From positions 1 through 6,034 of the forward strand of contig CAJBVC010000403.1 of the NCBI GenBank assembly GCA_903958915.1: a stretch of 6,034 nt of DNA, written 5' to 3'. The position numbers and the translations under genes were made by a program. Position 1 is the stretch's first letter. The number at the start of each line of letters is the position of its first letter. The notes under the pieces were generated by a model. The model searched no databases. It saw only the letters and a program-made list of their open reading frames with translations, and had not been told where the DNA came from. This DNA is from an uncultured beta proteobacterium (GTDB lineage Bacteria > Pseudomonadota > Gammaproteobacteria > Burkholderiales > Burkholderiaceae_C). Shown one piece after another: positions 1-5,085 of this stretch.

Positions 1-1
1 C

Positions 2-1078
2 CTGGAAAAGACTCACATTGCGCTGACGCAGGAACACTCGTACTGCGCCCAGTGCGTGCGTGAACGGCGCGAACTGGGAGTTGACATGAACACCGCCGAG
101 GCCCAGCGCAGCCATGTACCCGGCACCCTGCGCACCCGCTCTGCGCTATTTGCGCCACTTGTCGTGCAAAGCCAGATCCTGGGCGTGATGAGCATTCAAT
201 CCGTCAAAGCCGATGCGTATGGCGCATCCGAGCGGCAGATATTTCGCTCCCTCTGCGCCTATGCCGCTGTCGCGCTGGCCAACGCGACGGCCTACCGCCA
301 ACTGCATGAAGCGCAGGAGAGGCTGGTGGCGCAAGAAAAACTCTCCGCGCTCGGCGCGCTGGTGGCAGGTGTGGCCCACGAGCTCAATACGCCGCTGGGA
401 AACTGCATTCTGAGTACCTCCAGCCTGCAAGAACGCAATGGGCGGATAACCGAACAGTTTGAAAAAGACTTGCTCAAGCGCTCTGACTTGAAGACCTACT
501 TTGACGAGGTTGCGCAAGCCACTGCGCTCACTGCACGGGGGCTTGCAACGGCGGCACGACTGGTGCAATCCTTCAAGCAAGTGGCGGTGGACCGCACCAG
601 CGAACAGCGGCGCAGCTTTGACGTGCACGAGACAGTGGTCGAAGTGCTGGCTACCCTTGCGCACGACATTGCGCGTGCCGGCCACCAGATTGCGCTGGAC
701 ATTCCCGAAGGCATTGCGGTGGACAGCTACCCTGGCCCCTTCGGCCAGGTGCTCAGCGCCTTGGTGGTCAACGCCCTGGAACACGCCTTCGCTGCAAAGT
801 CCGCCGGGTGCATCCAGATTGCGGTCAAGCAAGTCAACGCGGTTGACCTCGAGCTGGTGTTTTCAGACGACGGCTGTGGCATTGCACCGGCCCACATCAA
901 ACGCGTCTTTGACCCCTTCTTCACCACCCAGATGGGGCGCGGCAGCAATGGCCTGGGCCTCTCGATTTGCCACAACATTGCCACCGCCATCCTGGGTGGC
1001 ACGCTCACTGTGCAGAGCACTTTGGGGCAGGGAACGTCATTCACCCTGGTCCTACCACGGGTAGCGCCGCGGCACTGA
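2..1078 (+). CDS. Sensor histidine kinase with GAF domain, C-terminal part (5' end outside window)
   Basis: The frame is open from base 2 with no stop, so the gene starts upstream; the GTG at 56 is only an internal codon. About 358 residues are visible. The first ~80 look like the end of a GAF sensor domain (SALFAPLVVQSQILGVMSIQ, then a typical closing helix). A dimerisation helix follows, with the phospho-acceptor H-box VAGVAHELNTPLGN; the His codon is at 377-379. The ATPase part has an N-box (QVLSALVVNALEHAF), G1 box (DDGCGI), F-box (FDPFFTT), G2 box (GLGLSI) and a final GTSFTLVLP strand, so catalysis looks intact. The protein should autophosphorylate on His and pass phosphate to a response regulator; no receiver domain or regulator gene is visible. 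The signal is unknown because the N-terminus is missing. The antitoxin gene starts 38 nt after the stop, probably as a separate unit. Confidence 0.93.
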   Translation: MEKTHIALTQEHSYCAQCVRERRELGVDMNTAEAQRSHVPGTLRTRSALFAPLVVQSQILGVMSIQSVKADAYGASERQIFRSLCAYAAVALANATAYRQLHEAQERLVAQEKLSALGALVAGVAHELNTPLGNCILSTSSLQERNGRITEQFEKDLLKRSDLKTYFDEVAQATALTARGLATAARLVQSFKQVAVDRTSEQRRSFDVHETVVEVLATLAHDIARAGHQIALDIPEGIAVDSYPGPFGQVLSALVVNALEHAFAAKSAGCIQIAVKQVNAVDLELVFSDDGCGIAPAHIKRVFDPFFTTQMGRGSNGLGLSICHNIATAILGGTLTVQSTLGQGTSFTLVLPRVAPRH

Positions 1079-1116
1079 GATGGCAAGTGCAGGAGCTTTG
1101 TGCTAACCTTTGCTCC

Positions 1117-1317
1117 ATGAGCGTCGTGCTGTCCCCCATCGTTTCCGAGTTCGAAACCAACGAACAGGAAGCCCAATACAACCAGTGGTTTCGTGCCAAG
1201 GTTCAGGAAGCCATGGGCAGCAAACAACCTCGTCTGCCGCACGATGCTGCCATGGCCAAGGTTCAGACATTGCTGGAAGAACGCCGCAAAGCCCGTGCAA
1301 GCAGTCCGCTGGTCTGA
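1117..1317 (+). CDS. PaaA2-like type II antitoxin
   Basis: A 66-residue protein starting MSVVLSPIVSEFET, followed by a segment with YNQWFRAKV and PRLPHDAAMAKV. This order and spacing (SPIVSEFET, WxRAKV, IPHDEV-like) matches what I recall of PaaA2 from the E. coli O157 paaR2-paaA2-parE2 system, a short, largely disordered antitoxin that wraps its ParE2 toxin. The ATG at 1117 is chosen because homology begins exactly there; the frame remains open upstream to 967, but that stretch lies inside the kinase gene. No good Shine-Dalgarno precedes it: the nearest purine run, AGGAG at 1091, is about 20 nt away. A TAACCT at 1104-1109 could be a -10 element giving a very short leader, but this is speculative. 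The toxin gene begins inside the last 23 nt of this gene, so the two are probably translationally coupled. Confidence 0.85.
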   Translation: MSVVLSPIVSEFETNEQEAQYNQWFRAKVQEAMGSKQPRLPHDAAMAKVQTLLEERRKARASSPLV

Positions 1318-1570
1318 GGAAGCAACCACCGATTTGGTGGACATCATTGATTACATCGAACAGCGTAACGCTGTGGCAGCAAAGAGTCTGCTCACGACCA
1401 TCGTGCAGTCGGCTGAAAGCCTTCCTCTGATGCCGTATCTGTTTCGCCCCGGGCGCGTTGCCGGCACCCGTGAGTACGTTGTACATCCCAATTACATCGT
1501 GGTCTATCAGGTCGGTAGCGATGCGATTGACATTCTGCGGATACTGCATTCGCGCCAGCAATACCCGTGA
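1295..1570 (+). CDS. ParE-family toxin (ParE2-like)
   Basis: A 91-residue protein if the GTG at 1295 is the start, matching the usual ParE/RelE-fold length. ParE features are visible: the N-terminal strand AVRWSEEATTDLVDIIDYI, then an AAKSLLTTIV helix, PYLFRPGRVAGTREYVVHPN, IVVYQV, and a closing ILRILHSRQQYP, the conserved C-terminal strand. ParE toxins poison DNA gyrase; here the target is inferred from family only. The open frame extends back to 1193, but upstream codons are out-of-frame antitoxin sequence and homology begins at QAVRW. The start overlaps the antitoxin end by 23 nt with only a weak purine stretch (GGAAGA at 1275-1280, 14 nt away), consistent with coupling and less toxin than antitoxin. 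The stop TGA (1568-1570) overlaps the first codon of the broken downstream gene. The toxin shows no obvious damage. Confidence 0.87.
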   Translation: MQAVRWSEEATTDLVDIIDYIEQRNAVAAKSLLTTIVQSAESLPLMPYLFRPGRVAGTREYVVHPNYIVVYQVGSDAIDILRILHSRQQYP

Positions 1571-1751
1571 CCAGTTTCCATAAACGCCCGCTGCCCGACC
1601 ATCTGGTCGCCTTTGGCAGCTCCAAAGGGCGGCGCATGCTGGCCCAAACCATGACCGCCGCCGACGCTGAGGAGTTTTCTCTTTGATGTCGCATTTCCAT
1701 ACGCAGGCCACACCGGCGCGGTGTGGTGCGGTGTGGTGTGGTGTGGATTAG
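1567..1751 (+). pseudogene. Phytochelatin-synthase-like protein, N-terminal remnant with frameshift
   Basis: From the GTG at 1567 the frame reads TSFHKRPLPDHLVAFGSSKG, then RRMLAQTMTAADAEEFSL, and stops at TGA 1684-1686. In the -1 frame, from the overlapping ATG at 1686, it continues MSHFHTQATPARCG and ends at TAG 1749-1751. Joined, this resembles the start of bacterial phytochelatin synthase domain proteins: a LP..LVAFSS..GR.LF..AL stretch, then FF.L...FHTQ.EPA.CGL, in which the Cys is the papain-like catalytic nucleophile. Intact proteins of this type use glutathione and bind heavy metals. Homology ends just after CG, where a pentanucleotide repeat begins, and the remaining ~150 or more residues are absent. 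The break could be one-base loss near CTTTGATG plus repeat growth and 3' deletion. The assignment is from memory of the family and short, so moderately uncertain. Confidence 0.55.
1720..1744 (+). repeat. Tandem pentanucleotide repeat, GGTGT x5 (one GGTGC)
   Basis: Five head-to-tail copies of a 5-base unit: GGTGT, GGTGC, GGTGT, GGTGT, GGTGT. It lies in the broken phytochelatin-synthase-like gene directly at the codons around the expected catalytic Cys. Five is not a multiple of three, so gain or loss of one unit changes frame. Slippage during replication is the likely origin. Confidence 0.9.
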
Positions 1752-1796
1752 GAACGCCAATCAGGGTGCTTGGCGCGTTGGACACTTGTTTGGCGG

Positions 1797-1859
1797 AAAT
1801 TGCTACTGAATTCATAGCTTCTCACGCTTGCCAGATAAGCGCAAAAGGCTGATTGGCTC
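1797..1859. repeat. Comamonadaceae-type small intergenic repeat (degenerate copy)
   Basis: The pattern TTGCTACT, then ATAGCTTCTCACGCTTG, ATAAGCGCAAAAGGC and TGATTGGCT closely resembles a roughly 60-base intergenic repeat I recall as common in Rhodoferax, Polaromonas and Acidovorax genomes (general form TTGCTA..., ATAGCTGCT.GCGCTT, ATAAGCGCTAGAGGC...TTTGGCT). A short stem, CGCTT (1825-1829) with AAGCG (1837-1841), is visible. No second copy lies in this window, so the repeat nature is inferred, not seen. Confidence 0.5.
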
Positions 1860-2148
1860 TATAGCAAAAGGCGACGCCTTCGCGTCGCCTTTTGCTGCAT
1901 GCCGCCAGGCGGGACGTACAGAGTTCGGCCCTCCGGCCAAATATCTGAATGGCAACCGGTGGTAACGCGGGCGTGTGACATGTGGAGGCTACCCCGTACG
2001 GAGCAGCTTGATCGCTGAAGATAGTCATACAACCGCCGTTGTCTTCGGTGGTCTGGTCCCACCACAGGCTCGCGGCCACGGCCGTACTCGGAGCAACGAA
2101 TTTGATGAGATTCCGCTTGAATTGTGTATCGTCAATCACAGTCGTCAT
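1822..2148 (-). CDS. Doubtful small hypothetical protein, probably degraded or spurious
   Basis: A 108-codon reading frame starting MTTVIDDTQFKRNLIKFV with a GGGG seven bases before the ATG. The first ~55 codons have a plausible composition (a TAVAASLWWDQTTEDNGG stretch), but the rest is rich in Cys, Arg and Ser. The last part runs through both arms of the 1863-1896 hairpin and into the intergenic repeat. It is therefore not a normal gene end: either the whole frame is chance, or a 5' fragment of a gene remains at about 1980-2148. I do not recognise the family. Apart from this frame I see nothing gene-like in 1897-2226. Confidence 0.17.
   Translation of the reverse strand: MTTVIDDTQFKRNLIKFVAPSTAVAASLWWDQTTEDNGGCMTIFSDQAAPYGVASTCHTPALPPVAIQIFGRRAELCTSRLAACSKRRREGVAFCYRANQPFALIWQA
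1863..1896. terminator. Perfect 15-bp hairpin, probable bidirectional terminator
   Basis: AGCAAAAGGCGACGC (1863-1877) pairs without mismatch with GCGTCGCCTTTTGCT (1882-1896) around a CTTC loop. The GC-rich core is flanked by A4 on the left and T4 on the right, so each strand has a stem followed by a U-run. On the + strand it would end transcripts from the toxin-antitoxin and remnant gene; on the minus strand it would stop anything reading leftward from beyond 1900. Confidence 0.72.
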
Positions 2149-2226
2149 GCAAAGCCCCGCGCTGCCCGCGCCTACAGGTTCTGGTCGCTAAACAGGTCTC
2201 CACCGCAACCCCAGCCGCTGTTGCGA

Positions 2227-3135
2227 TCACCCCTGAAACGCGTGCGCCGCCGCATTAACCAGTGCCTCGGTCAGGCGGTCGATCACGGCGGAGTGCAGAT
2301 TCCAGCAGTGCCAGTAGAGGTTGACGGGCAAGGCGACCTTGGGCGCCAGGTTCACCAGATCGCCCTTCGCAAGCAGTCCGCGCACCTGCATTTCGGGAAC
2401 CACGCTCGCACCCCAGCCTGCCTGCACGGCCCGCACCTGACCTTCTGAACTCGGAACAAAGCGCTGGTTCAATGTCACCCGTTTGAGCCCGAAGGCGCGG
2501 GAGACAAAGTCGCTTTGCAGGTCGTCTTTGCGGTTAAACGCGACAAAGGGAATCTGGCGAAAGTTGTGGGCGGTCAGCCCTTGTGGGCAATGCGCCTGGG
2601 CGTAAGCGGCGCTGGCCACCGCGACATAGGGCATGGCTCCCAGCGGCTGCACCTTGCAGCCTCGCAGTGCCTCTTTGAGCGTGGTCACGCAGCCCAGCAC
2701 CTGACCTTCGCGCAGCCAGTCGTGGGTGAAGTCCTGGTCGTCGGTGATGATCTCCAGCGGCAGACCCGCGCTCACCAGAGGGCCCAAAGCGGGAAGTGCC
2801 CAGGTGGCAATGCTGTCGGCGTTGATGGCAATCGATATCCGGTCCTCTTCGCGCAAACCGCCAGCGCCGGCGGTGAGGTCGTGCAGATCGGTTTCCAGGT
2901 CGGCACGCAGCAGCCGCATCTGCATGGCGTGCTTGATCAACAGCCGCCCTGCCGCCGTGGGTTTGATGGGGCGACTGCGCACCAGCAGCACGGTGCCGAT
3001 CTGCGCCTCCAGGGCACGCAATCGCTGCGAAACGGCGGACTGTGTCACCGACAAGCGCACCGCCGCGCGCTCGAAACCACCCTCTTCGACTATGGCAGCA
3101 AGGCATTCCAGGGCATCGGCATCAAAAGTTCGCAT
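2227..3135 (-). CDS. argP: LysR-family transcriptional regulator ArgP
   Basis: A 302-residue protein, the full length of this family. Residues ~6-65 form the winged helix-turn-helix: ALECLAAIVEEGGFERAAVR, then SVTQSAVSQRLRALE and LLVRSRPIKPTAAG, close to E. coli ArgP (IciA). The effector-binding part has the ArgP-typical INADSIATWALPAL, a PYVAVASAAYA stretch, the FVAFNRKDDLQ region, SSEGQVRAVQAGWGASVVPE and LYWHCWNLHS. In E. coli ArgP senses Lys/Arg and activates the exporter gene argO and several lysine-pathway genes. Here no LysE-type exporter is adjacent: the upstream neighbour is a small membrane protein gene in the same orientation, 52 nt away. The ATG at 3135 has no good Shine-Dalgarno; TAATAAT on the minus strand at about 3144-3150 could be a -10. 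The start is supported by homology beginning at its first residues. Confidence 0.9.
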   Translation of the reverse strand: MRTFDADALECLAAIVEEGGFERAAVRLSVTQSAVSQRLRALEAQIGTVLLVRSRPIKPTAAGRLLIKHAMQMRLLRADLETDLHDLTAGAGGLREEDRISIAINADSIATWALPALGPLVSAGLPLEIITDDQDFTHDWLREGQVLGCVTTLKEALRGCKVQPLGAMPYVAVASAAYAQAHCPQGLTAHNFRQIPFVAFNRKDDLQSDFVSRAFGLKRVTLNQRFVPSSEGQVRAVQAGWGASVVPEMQVRGLLAKGDLVNLAPKVALPVNLYWHCWNLHSAVIDRLTEALVNAAAHAFQG

Positions 3136-3187
3136 TCAGCGCATTATTAGCGACGCGCTGGCCTGCCACCCTCGCGATCGACGCAAC

Positions 3188-3589
3188 TCACGCAGCGTCA
3201 GCGGGTGCGGGAGATGGGTCCAGCTTGTAGAAGGAAAGCAGGGCCACCCCCACCGCGATGGGCAGCAATGCCCAGCTGGCCTGTTCGATGCCATCGTTGA
3301 GCGCCATGGCGGTGCCCAGTGCCAACCCTAGAAACAGCCATATCAACCCCCAGCGCAAGCTGTTGGCCTTCAGATTCACCGGTTTGCGCACAGGGGCAAA
3401 AAACTCCGACGGCAATGGCGGAACCTCCATGCCGCGCTCGATGGCGAGCAGCCGTTCCTTGTGGTGCAGGTCAAACATCCGGGTCTTCTTCTGGTAGTCA
3501 AGAAACAGCCCGAGCATGCCCAGGCCCACGCCCATCACAATGGCGACGATGGGAATCAAGAAGACAATAATGTGGCGCATATCGTTCAT
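3188..3589 (-). CDS. DUF6249-like small integral membrane protein
   Basis: A 133-residue protein starting MNDMRHIIVFLIPIVAIVMG. Residues ~7-30 form a first membrane helix; then comes a charged cytoplasmic-type linker with MFDLHHKERLLAIERGMEVP, the HKER...IE.GM..P pattern I associate with DUF6249 proteins. Two closely spaced helices follow at ~80-97 and ~104-120, with a short polar tail. No biochemical function is known to me. The ATG at 3589 is chosen over the in-frame MRHI at 3580, and over the longer open frame back to 4132, because AAGGA lies 7 nt upstream (3597-3601) and the longer version would be antisense to the sigma gene. A promoter-like TGAAACC/GGGTATC pair lies 5' of it, matching that of the divergent sigma gene, so the two are probably co-regulated. 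Confidence 0.75.
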   Translation of the reverse strand: MNDMRHIIVFLIPIVAIVMGVGLGMLGLFLDYQKKTRMFDLHHKERLLAIERGMEVPPLPSEFFAPVRKPVNLKANSLRWGLIWLFLGLALGTAMALNDGIEQASWALLPIAVGVALLSFYKLDPSPAPADAA

Positions 3590-3621
3590 GGTGTAGTCCT
3601 TGGTGTGGTGTTGGTACGCTT

Positions 3622-3650
3622 GATACCCGCACACGGCAGCACCGGTTTCA
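3622..3650 (-). promoter_or_regulatory. Candidate ECF-type promoter for the DUF6249-like gene
   Basis: On the minus strand TGAAACC (3650-3644) is followed after 15 nt by GGGTATCAAGCG (3628-3617). Taken as -35 TGAAAC and -10 GGTATC, the spacer is 17 nt, within the usual ECF range. Transcription would start near 3615, leaving a leader of about 26 nt with AAGGA before the ATG at 3589. The same two blocks occur before the divergent sigma gene. Confidence 0.5.
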
Positions 3651-3680
3651 TCTGCGATGCAATATTTTCTTGCCAAAGTG

Positions 3681-3708
3681 TGAAACCGTTTCCCACGCGC
3701 CGGGTACC
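3681..3708 (+). promoter_or_regulatory. Candidate autoregulated ECF-type promoter of the sigma gene
   Basis: TGAAACC (3681-3687) is followed after 14 nt by GGGTACCAACGC (3702-3713). As -35 TGAAAC and -10 GGTACC the spacer is 16 nt. TGAAAC resembles -35 elements of known ECF sigmas (for example B. subtilis SigW type). The predicted start of transcription falls within a few bases of the sigma gene ATG at 3716, implying a leaderless or nearly leaderless message. Confidence 0.5.
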
Positions 3709-3715
3709 AACGCTT

Positions 3716-4330
3716 ATGCCATCTGATTCTGTCGCCACACCACCGTCCGCCAGCGACGCCGCGGTACGCGATGTTGACCTGGTGGCCCTGATCACGGACG
3801 GCAATCACGAAGCCGCCTTTGAATTGCTGCTGGCACGGTATGAGACCAAGGTATTTCATTTGTGCGTGGCGATGCTGGGCGACACCGGCCAGGCCCCGGA
3901 GGTGGCGCAAGACAGCTTGCTGCGCGTGTGGCGCGCACTTCCGGGCTACGACAGTACCCGCGGAGCGGTGTCCACCTGGGTCTATGCGATAACCCGAAAT
4001 CGGTGCCTGACGGAGTTGGGCCAGCACCATGGCGCAGAAGTTTCGATGGAATTGCCCGGTGTGCGTGACGAAGCAGAGCGAGTAGCACCCGATGGGCCAC
4101 CGCATGACGCAGGCGCACACCGCTTGCTGCACCAGTGGGTGGACGCACTCGCACCGATGCAGAGAACCTGCCTGAAGCTGTATTATTTTGAGGAGCAGTC
4201 GGTGGCCGAGGTGGCGTCACTTCTCGCATTGCCGCAGGGTACGGTCAAAACGCACTTGCACCGGGCGCGGTCCGCATTGCGTGAGTCGATGCAAGCGTGC
4301 GGACTGGACAGTGCTGCACTGTGGTTATAA
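3716..4330 (+). CDS. ECF-family RNA polymerase sigma factor
   Basis: A 204-residue protein with the two-domain ECF layout. Region sigma-2 spans residues ~36-103: AFELLLARYETKVFHLCVAM, APEVAQDSLLRVWRALPGYD, then GAVSTWVYAITRNRCLTEL. Region sigma-4 spans ~138-190: WVDALAPMQRTCLKLYYFEE, then the helix-turn-helix SVAEVASLLALPQGTVKTHL and HRARSALRESM. It would direct core RNA polymerase to a specific promoter set, probably TGAAAC-type as found in front of it. The ATG at 3716 has no Shine-Dalgarno; an in-frame GTG at 3680 is the alternative but lies on the putative -35, and the open frame back to 3461 is antisense to the divergent gene. The next gene's Shine-Dalgarno overlaps this stop codon, so the two form an operon. 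Exact ECF subgroup not assigned. Confidence 0.92.
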   Translation: MPSDSVATPPSASDAAVRDVDLVALITDGNHEAAFELLLARYETKVFHLCVAMLGDTGQAPEVAQDSLLRVWRALPGYDSTRGAVSTWVYAITRNRCLTELGQHHGAEVSMELPGVRDEAERVAPDGPPHDAGAHRLLHQWVDALAPMQRTCLKLYYFEEQSVAEVASLLALPQGTVKTHLHRARSALRESMQACGLDSAALWL

Positions 4331-4334
4331 GGAG
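4329..4334 (+). promoter_or_regulatory. Shine-Dalgarno AAGGAG overlapping the sigma stop codon
   Basis: The last two A of the sigma TAA stop (4328-4330) form the beginning of AAGGAG. Two adjacent ATG codons follow, at 4338 (3 nt away) and 4341 (6 nt away). The spacing favours 4341. The overlap implies translational coupling of the two genes. Confidence 0.75.
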
Positions 4335-4340
4335 ATCATG

Positions 4341-4727
4341 ATGACCGAGACATACGATTCCAACGACGCGTTACACCGCGCACTGGAAAACGTCTTTGCT
4401 GCGCCGGCGTTGCCCACCAACTTTCGCATGGAACTGCGAAACAGGATCCTGCACGAACGCATGCAGCATCTGGATGCGCGGCGGCATGAACTGGAGCGAG
4501 AACATGCTTTGGCACTGGAGCAGTTGCGTCAAGGGCATGTGCGACTGCAGCGCGATACGCTGGCGATGATCGTGGGCGTGGCGTTCGCCGCGGGTGCCTG
4601 CGCCCACCTGGCGCTACCGTGGCTTCAAAACCTGATGGGCGTAGACGGTGCGATCACGCTGCCCCTGCTGGCGGTCACCGTAGGGCTGGCCGCTGGCGCC
4701 AGCTTTTTGCCATGGCGTTCCCATTGA
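4341..4727 (+). CDS. Small membrane protein co-transcribed with ECF sigma factor (possible regulator)
   Basis: 128 residues from ATG 4341 (ATG 4338 is a one-residue longer alternative with poorer spacing). Residues 1-30 are soluble, with ALENVFAAPALPTNFRMELR, reminiscent of the short N-terminal helices of anti-sigma factors. Residues ~31-72 form a charged, probably coiled-coil helix rich in Glu, Arg, His and Leu (HELEREHALALEQLRQ). Two membrane helices follow at ~73-95 and ~103-123. There is no HxxxCxxC zinc motif, so it is not a classical ZAS anti-sigma factor. Its position directly after, and coupled to, the sigma gene suggests that it restrains or senses for that sigma factor; this is inference from context only. 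No enzyme motif is visible. Confidence 0.8.
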   Translation: MTETYDSNDALHRALENVFAAPALPTNFRMELRNRILHERMQHLDARRHELEREHALALEQLRQGHVRLQRDTLAMIVGVAFAAGACAHLALPWLQNLMGVDGAITLPLLAVTVGLAAGASFLPWRSH

Positions 4728-4758
4728 TGGCACGGGGACGCAGCCCACACAAACGGAC

Positions 4759-4786
4759 AAGGGCGTCAAGTTGCCTTGACGCCCTT
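4759..4786. terminator. 12-bp hairpin between convergent genes, probable terminator
   Basis: AAGGGCGTCAAG (4759-4770) pairs perfectly with CTTGACGCCCTT (4775-4786) around a TTGC loop. It lies 31 nt after the stop of the sigma-operon membrane protein and 22 nt beyond the stop of the convergent secreted-protein gene, as expected for a shared terminator. The U-run is weak on both strands (only the TT of the stem itself plus scattered T on the minus side). Confidence 0.65.
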
Positions 4787-4808
4787 CAGGGCATTGCGCC
4801 TTAAAGAA

Positions 4809-5063
4809 TTACATCACGGGCGCCTTGGCTGGCTTGGCCGTTTTCTTCTTGGCATTGACTTTCTTGGCATTCACAGGCTTTGAGGCTGCAGTGACTGGTG
4901 CCGGTGCGGCCACGGCGGCAGGCGCTGCTGCGGGTGCGGCGGCAGCTACTGGAGCGGGTTTCGCTACTGCAGAAGCAGCGGCCATTGCCGGTGTCTGCGC
5001 GAATGAAAACGCAGCCACACCCGTCAACACGGTTGCAGCAAAAATAGTCTTGATATTCAACAT
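4809..5063 (-). CDS. Secreted Ala/Pro-rich protein with Lys-rich C-terminus
   Basis: An 84-residue protein. MLNIKTIFAATVLTGVAAFS is a clear signal peptide with one Lys, a hydrophobic core and likely cleavage after FAQ-preceding Ala22 (FA/QT) or at AMA/A near residue 28. The mature part is nearly all Ala, Pro and Val (residues 29-62), then a basic tail with two VNAKK copies and KKTAKPAK. Composition recalls periplasmic acid-shock (Asr-like) and other low-complexity Ala/Lys proteins common in Burkholderiales, but no family can be assigned. It should be exported to the periplasm; the basic tail could bind anionic cell-wall or membrane surfaces. Signal peptide and coherent composition support this frame rather than the overlapping minus frame (4801-5076) or the plus-strand frame. 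The Shine-Dalgarno is weak (GTGAG about 10 nt upstream). Confidence 0.8.
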   Translation of the reverse strand: MLNIKTIFAATVLTGVAAFSFAQTPAMAAASAVAKPAPVAAAAPAAAPAAVAAPAPVTAASKPVNAKKVNAKKKTAKPAKAPVM

Positions 5064-5085
5064 GGTTCACACTCACTTTTTAGGC

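Noticed and set aside
146..832. Long minus-strand frame opposite the histidine kinase
   Set aside because: It is a shadow of a high-GC coding gene; the plus strand has all kinase motifs.
967..1116. N-terminal extension of the antitoxin
   Set aside because: It lies in another frame of the kinase gene, and PaaA2-like similarity begins at the ATG 1117.
1671..1690. GAGGAG, then CTTTGA, resembling the programmed frameshift site of prfB (RF2)
   Set aside because: The prfB site shifts +1, whereas the phytochelatin-synthase-like homology continues in the -1 frame; the gene is also truncated soon after, so decay explains it better.
3133..3144. Two-codon upstream frame (ATG CGC TGA) abutting the argP start on the minus strand
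   Set aside because: It is too short and likely by chance; no Shine-Dalgarno precedes it.
3600..3614. GGTGTGGTGT stretch resembling the pentamer repeat at 1720-1744
   Set aside because: Only two units are present and they lie in the leader of another gene; no evidence of a shared origin.
3461..3715. N-terminal extension of the sigma factor back to 3461
   Set aside because: The extension is antisense to the DUF6249-like gene and crosses the divergent promoter region; sigma-2 homology needs only the ATG at 3716.
3188..4132. Long 314-residue minus-strand frame
   Set aside because: Its first two thirds are antisense to the sigma factor gene and of odd composition; a strong Shine-Dalgarno marks the real start at 3589.
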